The notes beneath the pieces are model-generated. The model did no database searches. It saw nothing but the letters and a program-made list of their open reading frames with translations, and was not told the DNA's origin. Made by a program: the position numbers and the translations under genes. DNA of 50,464 nt, from the NCBI GenBank assembly GCA_934490165.1, contig CAKSTB010000021.1:1-50464 (forward strand), written 5' to 3'. The stretch's first letter is position 1. Every line of letters begins with the position of its first letter. This stretch comes from an uncultured Ruminiclostridium sp. GTDB taxonomy: Bacteria > Bacillota > Clostridia > Oscillospirales > Ruminococcaceae. Shown in pieces: positions 17,307 through 25,418 of this stretch.

Positions 17307-18041
17307 ATGAAAAGAATACTCGTTTGTGAAGATGAAGACGCAATAAGGGATTTTGTCGTAATAAATTTAAAGCGCAGCGGCTATGACGTAATAGATGTCA
17401 GCAACGCCGCCCAGGCTATGGACGCATATGTGCATTACGGCGGACTTATTGATGTGGCACTGCTTGATATAATGATGCCCGGCATGGACGGCAGTGAGCT
17501 TTGCCGCTGGCTAAGGCAAAAGAGCGATACCATGGGTATCATTATGCTCTCCGCAAAAAGTCAGGAGGTAGACAAGATACGCTGTCTTACGCAGGGTGCG
17601 GACGACTATGTAACGAAGCCGTTTTCACCGTCGGAGCTTGTCGCAAGGGTCGACGCGGTATACCGCAGGGTAAGCCTGAGCGTTGCAAGACCGCCCGAGG
17701 ACGACGGCAGGACGCTTATCTCAGGTCCGTTCTCGATAAATACAAAGAGCCGTATTTTTACAAAGAACGGCGTGGGAATAGAAATAACGCAGGTAGAGTA
17801 TCAGCTTCTTGAGTACTTTATGGAAAACAGCGGCTCTGCGCTTGACCGTAAGAGCATACTTACCCGCATATGGGGCGAGGACTATTACGGCGACGACAAG
17901 ATAGTCGATGTCAACATAAGGCGACTGAGAATGAAGATAGAAGAAGACCCGTCAAATCCGAGATACATAACCACCATATGGGGCTACGGCTACAAGTGGT
18001 GTGTAGACGAGCTTGCCGCCGCAGGCGAGTTCAACGGATAA
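17307..18041 (+). CDS. OmpR/PhoB-family response regulator
   Basis: 244 aa. The receiver domain (1-120) has the acidic pocket E8-D9-E10, phosphoacceptor D54 in LLDIMMPG, the S82 switch residue and K104 in TKPFSP. The C-terminal winged helix (~135-238) includes VDVNIRRLRMKIEEDP and the terminal ITTIWGYGYKW. It is activated by the kinase encoded 19 bp downstream. The target genes are unknown. Confidence 0.95.
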   Translation: MKRILVCEDEDAIRDFVVINLKRSGYDVIDVSNAAQAMDAYVHYGGLIDVALLDIMMPGMDGSELCRWLRQKSDTMGIIMLSAKSQEVDKIRCLTQGADDYVTKPFSPSELVARVDAVYRRVSLSVARPPEDDGRTLISGPFSINTKSRIFTKNGVGIEITQVEYQLLEYFMENSGSALDRKSILTRIWGEDYYGDDKIVDVNIRRLRMKIEEDPSNPRYITTIWGYGYKWCVDELAAAGEFNG

Positions 18042-18060
18042 ATAAACGGAGGTAAAGGCT

Positions 18061-19488
18061 TTGGCAAGACGCACGACGATAGCTAACCGCTGGTTTCTCA
18101 AAAGCTTCAGCGCGGTAGTTATAGTTCTGGTACTGCTTGATATAGTTATGTACTGCATATTCAGGGCGTACTTCTACAGCACGGTCGAGCAGACGCTCCG
18201 CAGTGAGCTGAATGTAATATCCACAGTGCTTACGCGGTACTACAACAGCAGTTCGACAGGAAGCGGCACTAACTATTCAAACGAGATACGCGATACCGTT
18301 GAAAGCTTCACCAAAAAAGACCGTATGGAGCTTATGATGATAAACTCCGAGGGTAAGGTCGTAATAACGTCGAGCGGATTTGAGCCGAGCAACTCCTATG
18401 ATATGCCCGACTATGACAACGCAGTAAAAAGCGAAAGCGGTATCGGCGTTTACAGCGGATATCAGAGCAACGGCGAGAAGGTCATGGCTGTCACCGGACT
18501 GCTTGAAACGGGAAATGACAACTACAGCGCGGTAAGGGTCATAACCTCGCTTTCAAAGGTGGATAAACAGCTCGGCGTGATTATGATCTTCATAATAGCG
18601 ATAAGCGGAGCTATCATAATACTTATGCTGGTACTCGGACTTTACTTCATAAAGTCGATAGTAATGCCGCTCAGGCTTATCAGCGCGAATGCGAGGAAAA
18701 TAGCAAAGGGCGACTTCGGAGTGCATATTGAGGAAACCACCGACGACGAGCTCGGCGAGCTGTGCCATGTGTTCAACTATATGGCGGACGAGCTTGAAAA
18801 CTCGGAGAAGATAAAGAACGACTTTATCTCTTCCGTATCACATGAGCTGCGCACCCCGCTGACGGCTATCAAGGGCTGGAGCGAAACGATTGCCGCAAGT
18901 CCGAATGATAAGGAAACCGCAAAAAAGGGTATGCGCGTCATTGCGGAGGAGTCGGAAAGACTGTCGAACATGGTCGAGGAGTTGCTTGACTTCTCGAGGA
19001 TACAGGGCGGCAGGTTCAACCTCAGCAAGGCGAATATGGACGTATTTGCGGAGCTTACCGACGCGGTGATCATATACTCGGAAAAGGCAAGACAGGAAAA
19101 CAAGACACTGCTTTACGATGAGCCGCAGGAGATAGTAACTATCTTCGGCGACAGGAATCGTATAAGACAGGTGTTTATAAATATAATAGACAACGCTATA
19201 AAATACTCTGCGGTAAACGGACACATCATAGTTGCCACTGCGGTGACTGCCGACTCGGTCATTATTACCGTTGAGGACGACGGCTGTGGCATTGCCGAGT
19301 CGGATCTGCCGAAAGTAAAAGCCAAATTCTATAAGGCGAACAACACGGTAAGAGGCTCGGGAATAGGGCTTGCGGTTGCTGATGAGATAGTGACCGCGCA
19401 CGGCGGAACGCTTGATATCGAAAGCGAGCTCGGACGATATACAAGGGTAGTTATCACACTGCCGATAGCGAAAAAGGACGAACAATAA
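18061..19488 (+). CDS. Membrane sensor histidine kinase
   Basis: 475 aa. Transmembrane segments at ~14-36 and ~174-200 bracket an extracytoplasmic sensor domain (~37-173). A HAMP linker (~200-250), HisKA with H261 in SSVSHELRTPL, and HATPase_c with the N box (INIIDNAIKYS), G1 (DDGCGI) and G2 (GSGIGLAVA) follow. The start is TTG, preceded by GGAGGTAAAGGC. It pairs with the upstream response regulator. The order lipoprotein-regulator-kinase suggests the lipoprotein may take part in sensing. Confidence 0.95.
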   Translation: MARRTTIANRWFLKSFSAVVIVLVLLDIVMYCIFRAYFYSTVEQTLRSELNVISTVLTRYYNSSSTGSGTNYSNEIRDTVESFTKKDRMELMMINSEGKVVITSSGFEPSNSYDMPDYDNAVKSESGIGVYSGYQSNGEKVMAVTGLLETGNDNYSAVRVITSLSKVDKQLGVIMIFIIAISGAIIILMLVLGLYFIKSIVMPLRLISANARKIAKGDFGVHIEETTDDELGELCHVFNYMADELENSEKIKNDFISSVSHELRTPLTAIKGWSETIAASPNDKETAKKGMRVIAEESERLSNMVEELLDFSRIQGGRFNLSKANMDVFAELTDAVIIYSEKARQENKTLLYDEPQEIVTIFGDRNRIRQVFINIIDNAIKYSAVNGHIIVATAVTADSVIITVEDDGCGIAESDLPKVKAKFYKANNTVRGSGIGLAVADEIVTAHGGTLDIESELGRYTRVVITLPIAKKDEQ

Positions 19489-19500
19489 GAAAGGCTGAAT

Positions 19501-20556
19501 ATGAGCGAACAGAACAAGGAGATAGTCAAGACAAAGGTCGGCGGACAGGCTCTCATTGAGGGCGTTATGATGCTCGGTCCGAAAAAGGGCTGTATGGCTG
19601 TACGTCAGCCCGACAGAGAAATATATACCGAGGTATGGGACAGGAAAAAGCCCAAATGGTATAACAAAGCGCCGTTTATAAGAGGCTGTGTGAATTTCGT
19701 TTCTCAGATGGCTGACGGTTATAAGTACCTGAATAAATCGGGTGAAGTCAGCGGAATGTTTGACGAGGAAGAGGACGAAAAGGAAAAGGAAAAGAAAGAC
19801 GCACAGCATGACAAGCCGACCGATACCGCAGACGGTGAAAAGTCTGAAGTTAAAAAGGAAGATAAGAAAAAAGAAGACAGCGGCGCTCTTACAACGGCTG
19901 TCGCGATAATATCGGGTGTGCTCGGTGTGGGGCTTGCGATCGCGCTGTTTGTGATACTGCCTACGCTTATCTTTACAGGCATACAGACGCTGTTCGGAGA
20001 TACGGATATATCCGCTTTCCGCTCGCTGACTGAGGGCGTTATAAAGATAGCGCTGTTTGTCGGATACCTGTGGCTTACTTCTCTTATGAAGACTATGAAA
20101 AGGCTGTATCAATATCACGGTGCTGAGCACAAGACGATATTCTGCTATGAGCACGGCGAAGAGCTGACGGTAGAGAACGTCAGAAAGTACAAGCGCTTCC
20201 ACCCCAGATGCGGCACAAGCTTTATATTCCTGACACTTGCGATAAGTATACTTGTGTACACTCTGCTCCCTATAAACAGCGAAATGTTTATTGAGGCGTT
20301 CGGCGTATCGAAGTTTATCGGCGATATGCTGAGAGTATGCTGTAAGATAATATTCCTGCCGATAGTCGTAGGCATATCCTATGAGCTTATCCGTATCGCA
20401 GGAAGATATGACAACGTGTTTACAAAGATAGTTTCGGCTCCCGGACTTGCTATCCAGCGGCTTACGACAAAAGAGCCTGCCGATGAGATGATAGAGGTTG
20501 CGATAGCTTCTATGAAGCCCGTTCTCCCGGAAAAACCGGAGGACGCAAAGTGGTAA
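19501..20556 (+). CDS. DUF1385 family membrane protein (YqhQ-like)
   Basis: 351 aa. The N-terminus VGGQALIEGVMM and the later EHKTIFCYEHGEELT with FHPRCGTSFIF identify DUF1385. About four transmembrane segments lie in ~135-300. A lysine/glutamate-rich insert (~85-128) precedes the first of them. The family is common in Firmicutes beside prmC or prfA, as here; its biochemical role is unknown to me. The last codons overlap the GTG start of prmC. Confidence 0.88.
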   Translation: MSEQNKEIVKTKVGGQALIEGVMMLGPKKGCMAVRQPDREIYTEVWDRKKPKWYNKAPFIRGCVNFVSQMADGYKYLNKSGEVSGMFDEEEDEKEKEKKDAQHDKPTDTADGEKSEVKKEDKKKEDSGALTTAVAIISGVLGVGLAIALFVILPTLIFTGIQTLFGDTDISAFRSLTEGVIKIALFVGYLWLTSLMKTMKRLYQYHGAEHKTIFCYEHGEELTVENVRKYKRFHPRCGTSFIFLTLAISILVYTLLPINSEMFIEAFGVSKFIGDMLRVCCKIIFLPIVVGISYELIRIAGRYDNVFTKIVSAPGLAIQRLTTKEPADEMIEVAIASMKPVLPEKPEDAKW

Positions 20557-21377
20557 TAAGGCAGGCGGTAAGGCTGATAAGCGATATGCTTGAAAGCATT
20601 ACCGATGAGGCGGACTTTGAGGCAAAGCAGATAGTAAATGAGATCGGCGGCGGGAAAATGCCGTTTGAGGAAATCTCCGAAGCAGAGTTTACAGAGTGCG
20701 TCCAAAAGGCGGATATACGCAAAACAGGCAAGCCACTACAGTATATCCTCGGCAGCTGGGATTTTTACGGCAGAAGATATTTTGTCGGTGAGGGCGTGCT
20801 TATCCCCCGCCCCGAAACAGAGCTGTTGTGCGACATTGCGGTACAGCACCTTAAAAAGACCGGCGGTAAGGCAATTGATCTATGCTCGGGGAGCGGCTGT
20901 ATAGCTGTTACAACGGCACTTGAAGCAAATGTCGAAGCTGTGGGTATCGAGATATCCGACAAAGCATACGGCTACTTTCTGAAAAACATAGCGGAAAACA
21001 AAGCCGAAAAGCTTGTCACAGCTATAAACGGCGATATTTTCGACGAAGAGATAGTCGGCAGGTTTGCCGATAATTCATTGTCCGCCGTGCTTTCAAATCC
21101 GCCGTATATAAGCTCTGCGGATATGAAAGCACTGCAAAAGGAAGTAAGGTTTGAGCCTGAGCTTGCGCTGTTCGGCGGCGAGGACGGTCTGGACTTTTAC
21201 CGCAGACTTGTACCTCTTTGGGTAGAAAAGCTTGCAGTCGGAGGCTTTTTCGCAGTAGAGATCGGCGAAGAACAGGGGCAGGCTGTGAGCGGAATATTTG
21301 AAAAAGAGGGGCTTACTCCGCAGATTATTAAGGATTACAGCGGGCACGACAGAATAGCCAGCGCCGTTAAGCGATAG
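20550..21377 (+). CDS. prmC: Release factor glutamine N5-methyltransferase
   Basis: 275 aa. Methylates the glutamine of the GGQ motif in peptide-chain release factors, using S-adenosylmethionine. Motif I is DLCSGSGCIAV, and the catalytic NPPY starts at N183. An N-terminal helical domain (~1-75) recognises the release factor. The GTG start overlaps the end of the DUF1385 gene by 7 bp and is preceded by GGAGGA, indicating translational coupling. Confidence 0.95.
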   Translation: MVIRQAVRLISDMLESITDEADFEAKQIVNEIGGGKMPFEEISEAEFTECVQKADIRKTGKPLQYILGSWDFYGRRYFVGEGVLIPRPETELLCDIAVQHLKKTGGKAIDLCSGSGCIAVTTALEANVEAVGIEISDKAYGYFLKNIAENKAEKLVTAINGDIFDEEIVGRFADNSLSAVLSNPPYISSADMKALQKEVRFEPELALFGGEDGLDFYRRLVPLWVEKLAVGGFFAVEIGEEQGQAVSGIFEKEGLTPQIIKDYSGHDRIASAVKR

Positions 21378-21387
21378 AAAATAAAAT

Positions 21388-21417
21388 CTGTACATTTTAT
21401 AGTACAGCAATTATGAT
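21388..21417 (+). promoter_or_regulatory. recA promoter with overlapping 20-bp palindrome
   Basis: The -35 is TGTACA (21389-21394), the spacer is 17 bp and the -10 is TATGAT (21412-21417). A perfect interrupted palindrome, CTGTAC-N8-GTACAG (21388-21407), covers the -35 and spacer. That is where a repressor would sit, but it matches neither the Bacillus CGAAC-N4-GTTCG nor the E. coli CTGT-N8-ACAG box exactly. A LexA operator variant is a reasonable inference. Confidence 0.6.
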
Positions 21418-21470
21418 AGAATATGATCACAGGATAAAACCGATATATTGAAAGGACAGGTAAATCTATT

Positions 21471-22727
21471 ATGGCAAAGGCAAATAACAAAAAAGCGACA
21501 CCTACCGTAAATCACCCCACCACTCCGGAGGAGAAGAAAAAGGCTCTTGATACCGCTATGGAGCAGATAATCAAGAACTACGGTCAGGGTTCTGTTATGT
21601 TCCTCGGCGGCGAGGGTAATAAAAAGCTTGATGTTGAAAGCGTACCGACAGGCTCGATTGGTCTTGACTACGCGCTCGGTATAGGCGGTCTGCCCAAGGG
21701 TCGTATAATTGAGATATACGGACCTGAGTCAGGCGGTAAGACTACCGTTACGCTCCACGCCATAGCCGAAACTCAGAAGCTCGGCGGTATGGCGGCATTC
21801 ATAGACGTTGAGCACGCACTCGACCCTGTATACGCAAAGTCGCTCGGCGTTGATATCGATCACCTTATCGTTTCACAGCCCGATACAGGCGAGCAGGCAC
21901 TCGAAATTATGGAAACGCTTGCGCGCTCCGGCGCTATCGACATTGTCGTACTCGACTCGGTTGCCGCTATGGTAACAAAGGCTGAGATAGACGGCGAGAT
22001 CGGCGACAGCTTTGTAGGCGTTCAGGCAAGACTTATGTCGGCGGCTATGAGAAAGCTGACAAGCGTTATTTCAAAGTCTAACACCGTTGCAATCTTTATA
22101 AACCAGGTTCGTGAAAAGATAGGCGTTATGTATGGCAACCCCGAAACAACTCCCGGCGGCCGTGCGCTTAAGTTCTATGCCAGCGTGCGTATAGAAGTCC
22201 GCAAGGGTGAGAAGATAGTTGACGATGGCGAGATAATCGGTTATACTACTAAATGCAAGGTCGTAAAGAACAAGGTCGCACCGCCTTTCAAGGAAACGCA
22301 GTTCGATATGATATTCGGCGAGGGTATTTCAAGGCTCGGCGAAATAATCACAATGGGCGAAGAGCTCGGCTTTATCAAGAAGAGCGGTGCATGGTACAGC
22401 TATAACGGAGAAAGACTCGGACAGGGTAAGGAAAAGACAAAGAAGTTCCTTAAGGAAAACGAGGATCTGCGCCTTGAGATCGAGGGCAAGATAAAAGAGA
22501 ATATGTCTAAGCTCGATATGTCCGCCAGTGAGGACGACAGCGACAAGGCCGATACATCGGATACCGCCGCAGAAAACGAGCTTAAGGAGATAGGCGAAGA
22601 GGCTGCAAAGGCTGACGCTGCCGCAGCCCCCGCTCCTGCGCCTAAGAAAAAGGCAACGGCAAAGAAAAGCGTAGTAGTCGAAGCCGACAGCGACTTTGAG
22701 GAATTTTCACCCGAGGATCTTGACTGA
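21471..22727 (+). CDS. recA: Recombinase RecA
   Basis: 418 aa. An ATP-dependent strand-exchange protein for recombinational repair and co-protease for LexA cleavage. Walker A is GPESGGKTT (84-92), followed by the conserved VEHALDP and the L2-loop region FINQVREKIGVMYGNPETTPGG. It is ~65 residues longer than E. coli RecA; the extra tail is acidic, then rich in Ala/Pro/Lys, ending FEEFSPEDLD. GAAAGGACAGG precedes the ATG. The stop overlaps the recX start (ATGA). Confidence 0.98.
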   Translation: MAKANNKKATPTVNHPTTPEEKKKALDTAMEQIIKNYGQGSVMFLGGEGNKKLDVESVPTGSIGLDYALGIGGLPKGRIIEIYGPESGGKTTVTLHAIAETQKLGGMAAFIDVEHALDPVYAKSLGVDIDHLIVSQPDTGEQALEIMETLARSGAIDIVVLDSVAAMVTKAEIDGEIGDSFVGVQARLMSAAMRKLTSVISKSNTVAIFINQVREKIGVMYGNPETTPGGRALKFYASVRIEVRKGEKIVDDGEIIGYTTKCKVVKNKVAPPFKETQFDMIFGEGISRLGEIITMGEELGFIKKSGAWYSYNGERLGQGKEKTKKFLKENEDLRLEIEGKIKENMSKLDMSASEDDSDKADTSDTAAENELKEIGEEAAKADAAAAPAPAPKKKATAKKSVVVEADSDFEEFSPEDLD

Positions 22728-23221
22728 TGTCATATACCGACGATGAAAGAATAAGAGCCAAGCGCAGAGCGCTGTATATACTCGCTCAGCGCGACCACTC
22801 GAAAAAAGAGCTTTACGACAAGCTGATAAAAAACTACCCTCCCGATCTGTGCGAGATGGTAGTTGAGCTGATGTGTGAGCACGACCTCATAAATGAGGAG
22901 AAGTACGCCGAAAAGCTTTACAAGGCATATATAAACAAGGGTTGGGGTAAGTCCAAGATCCGCTTTGAACTGCGGAGAAAGGGCTTGCCCGACAGCCTTA
23001 TTTCACAGCAGGAAGAAGAATATGACGCTGAGGATTTTATAGACGAAATTATACATCTTGTAGACAAAAAATACGCAAGCAAGCTTGATTTTTCGGACTA
23101 CAGGAGTGTACAGCGCGTCACTGCGGCGCTTGCCCGCAGAGGCTTTGCATATGACGATATAAAGCTTGCATTATCCCGCGTGAAAGACGGAGATTATGAC
23201 GAAGAAGATTACGATGAGTAA
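22727..23221 (+). CDS. recX: Regulatory protein RecX
   Basis: 164 aa, the usual RecX length, made of tandem three-helix repeats. Recognisable segments are LAQRDHSKKELYDKL, NEEKYAEKLYKAYINKGWGKSKI and RRGFAYDDIKLAL. RecX modulates RecA filament assembly. The ATG overlaps the recA stop by one base, so the two are translationally coupled. Confidence 0.93.
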   Translation: MSYTDDERIRAKRRALYILAQRDHSKKELYDKLIKNYPPDLCEMVVELMCEHDLINEEKYAEKLYKAYINKGWGKSKIRFELRRKGLPDSLISQQEEEYDAEDFIDEIIHLVDKKYASKLDFSDYRSVQRVTAALARRGFAYDDIKLALSRVKDGDYDEEDYDE

Positions 23222-23237
23222 ATCGTGAAAATATAAT
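23209..23237 (+). promoter_or_regulatory. Possible internal promoter before rimO
   Basis: TTACGA (23209-23214), a 17-bp spacer and consensus TATAAT (23232-23237), overlapping the recX end. The -35 is poor, so this is tentative. Confidence 0.35.
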
Positions 23238-23269
23238 ACATACGGTATACGGAAAGGTAAGGAAAAATA

Positions 23270-24607
23270 ATGGCAGACACAATAAAGGTCGGTATGGTAT
23301 CTCTCGGATGTCCGAAGAACCAGTGCGACGCTGAGCTTATGCTTGCGAAGATAGCTAAAGCCGGCTTTAAGATAGTAAGCGAGGCGGGGCTTGCAGATGT
23401 TGTAATAATCAACACCTGCGGCTTTATCCAGAGCGCAAAGGAAGAAGCTATCGAAGAGATAATGGAGGCTATCAGCCGCAAGAATGACGGTATCAACAAG
23501 AAGATAATCGTCACAGGCTGTCTTGCGGAGCGTTATCAGAAGCAGATGGACGAGGAGTTCCCCGAGATAGACGCAGTGGTAGGTATTGCAAAGAATGATG
23601 ATATAGTTGAGATCATCAACTCGGTAATGCTGGATAAAAGGGTCGTGACATTCGGTGACAAGCTGTGTCACAATATGGAGGGCGACAAGCTCCAGTCTAC
23701 TCTCCCCCACTACGCATACTTAAGAATAGCGGACGGCTGTTCAAACAAGTGTTCTTACTGCGCTATACCGCTTATAAGAGGCAAGATGCGCTCAAGAAAT
23801 ATGGAGAACATAATAGAAGAAGCAAAGACCTTTGCGGCAAACGGCGTAAAGGAGCTTGTTATTGTTGCACAGGACGTTACCGCATACGGTATTGACCTTT
23901 ATAAGAAATACGCTCTGCCGGATTTGTTAAAAGAACTATGTAAGATAGACGGCATAAAGTGGATAAGACTGCTTTACTGCTACCCCGAAAGAATGACGGA
24001 CGAGCTTATTGAAACAATAAAGACAGAGGACAAGATACTGAACTATATCGATATTCCGATACAGCACTGCAACAAGGAGATCCTCCGCAATATGTACCGC
24101 GGCGGCGATGAGCAGAGCCTGCGTGAGCTGTTTGCAAAGCTCCGCCGTGAAATACCCGGTGTAGTGCTGAGAACAACGCTTATCACAGGCTTCCCCGGTG
24201 AAACGGAGGAACAGTTCAGCGAGCTTGCCGAATTTGTAAACGATATAAAGTTTGAACGCCTTGGCTGCTTTGCTTATTCTGCCGAGGAGGATACGCCCGC
24301 CGCAGAAATGCCCGATCAGGTAGACGAGGGCGAAAGACAGCGCAGAGCCGACATAATAACAGGCGAACAGGAGATCCGCATGGGCGAATATTACGCGGGT
24401 ATGGTCGGCAACACATATGAGGTCGTATGTGAGGGCTTTGACCGGTACTCGGATATGTATTTCGGCAGAAGTATGCACTTTGCGCCTGAGATAGACGGTA
24501 TGATATATTTCACATCGACAAAGGAAAAGCGCCCTGTTATCGGCGACTTTATAAATGTTAAAATAACAGACGTGCTTGAAAACAATCTGCTCGGTGAGCA
24601 GGTGTAA
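23270..24607 (+). CDS. rimO: Ribosomal protein uS12 methylthiotransferase
   Basis: 445 aa. An iron-sulfur radical-SAM enzyme that methylthiolates an aspartate of ribosomal protein S12. The N-terminal UPF0004 domain begins SLGCPKNQCDAE, with further cysteines in INTCGF and VTGCLAER. The radical-SAM cluster is C157-x3-C161-x2-C164 in ADGCSNKCSYC. A C-terminal TRAM region ends the protein. The CPKN signature favours RimO over MiaB. AAGGTAAGGA precedes the ATG. pgsA follows after 18 bp. Confidence 0.95.
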   Translation: MADTIKVGMVSLGCPKNQCDAELMLAKIAKAGFKIVSEAGLADVVIINTCGFIQSAKEEAIEEIMEAISRKNDGINKKIIVTGCLAERYQKQMDEEFPEIDAVVGIAKNDDIVEIINSVMLDKRVVTFGDKLCHNMEGDKLQSTLPHYAYLRIADGCSNKCSYCAIPLIRGKMRSRNMENIIEEAKTFAANGVKELVIVAQDVTAYGIDLYKKYALPDLLKELCKIDGIKWIRLLYCYPERMTDELIETIKTEDKILNYIDIPIQHCNKEILRNMYRGGDEQSLRELFAKLRREIPGVVLRTTLITGFPGETEEQFSELAEFVNDIKFERLGCFAYSAEEDTPAAEMPDQVDEGERQRRADIITGEQEIRMGEYYAGMVGNTYEVVCEGFDRYSDMYFGRSMHFAPEIDGMIYFTSTKEKRPVIGDFINVKITDVLENNLLGEQV

Positions 24608-24625
24608 TGCTGAAAGGATATCGGT

Positions 24626-25204
24626 ATGAACCTGGCTAATAAGCTCACATTGCTTCGAGTGATACTGGTACCGTTTTTCGCGTTCTTTATGCTCGCAGGC
24701 GATATTGTGCCCTACAGCTATCTGTGGGCGGCGATAATTTTTGCCGTTGCAAGCATAACCGACACGGCAGACGGTAAAATAGCAAGAAAATATAATATGG
24801 TGACAAACTTCGGCAAGTTTTTAGATCCGCTTGCGGATAAGCTTCTTGTTGTGACGGCGCTTATCTGCTTTGTTGAGCTCGGCTGGGCAAGTGCATGGGT
24901 CACTGCGATAATAGTAGGTCGTGAATTTGTCGTATCGGGTATACGTCTTATAGCCGCCGGCAGTGAAAAGAAGCTCGTGATCGCGGCAAGCATATGGGGC
25001 AAGCTTAAGACAGCCTCAACAATGGTTGCGATATGCGTTATCATTATTATGCATATACTTGTCGTTTTCGGCGTGATAACGGCAGAAGCTTTCCCCGTAC
25101 AGCTGATAAGTGACATACTTATGTACATATCCTGCATACTTACGACGGTTTCGGGAATCAAATATCTGTGGGACTACAGAGAGGTTCTGAAAACCGATGC
25201 GTAA
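24626..25204 (+). CDS. pgsA: CDP-diacylglycerol-glycerol-3-phosphate phosphatidyltransferase
   Basis: 192 aa integral membrane enzyme, first step of phosphatidylglycerol synthesis. The CDP-alcohol phosphotransferase motif D-x2-DG-x2-AR-x8-G-x3-D-x3-D is complete, beginning DTADGKIAR and ending FLDPLADK. Four to five transmembrane helices are predicted. The rimO-pgsA order near recA is a known Firmicute arrangement. Confidence 0.94.
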   Translation: MNLANKLTLLRVILVPFFAFFMLAGDIVPYSYLWAAIIFAVASITDTADGKIARKYNMVTNFGKFLDPLADKLLVVTALICFVELGWASAWVTAIIVGREFVVSGIRLIAAGSEKKLVIAASIWGKLKTASTMVAICVIIIMHILVVFGVITAEAFPVQLISDILMYISCILTTVSGIKYLWDYREVLKTDA

Positions 25205-25213
25205 ATGCGACAC

Positions 25214-25395
25214 TTTAAGGCAACACCGCACAATTAACGGCTATCGCCTTTGCCGCACGCTTGCTTGCGTATTTTCCGTCATCTTGCACAAATTTTGCTT
25301 GACAGGCGTTAGCCTGCCCACACTCAATTTATACAATCTGACGAAAAATCTGACTGCGCAATCGCACGACAATAATTATGCGGTATTGCCTTAAA
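25214..25395. mobile_element. MITE-like element with 23-bp terminal inverted repeats
   Basis: Ends are TTTAAGGCAA(C/T)ACCGCA and continue (C/T)AATTA, at 25214-25236 and inverted at 25373-25395, differing at two positions. The 182-bp body contains a small CAGGC-GTTA-GCCTG hairpin and no credible gene. It fills the space between pgsA and the symporter gene. No clear target-site duplication was seen. Confidence 0.75.
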
Positions 25396-25418
25396 AATTT
25401 CAAAAACCCGGAGGAACT

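Noticed and set aside
18838..20202. 454-aa antisense ORF over the histidine kinase and DUF1385 genes
   Set aside because: The plus-strand proteins have clear family motifs throughout. The antisense product has no recognisable domain and an unnatural residue mix.
21378..21470. Canonical Gram-positive SOS box before recA
   Set aside because: No GAAC-N4-GTTC site is present; only the different CTGTAC palindrome was found and is reported separately.
25197..25394. 65-aa ORF after pgsA
   Set aside because: Coincides with the 182-bp MITE-like element and has no RBS.
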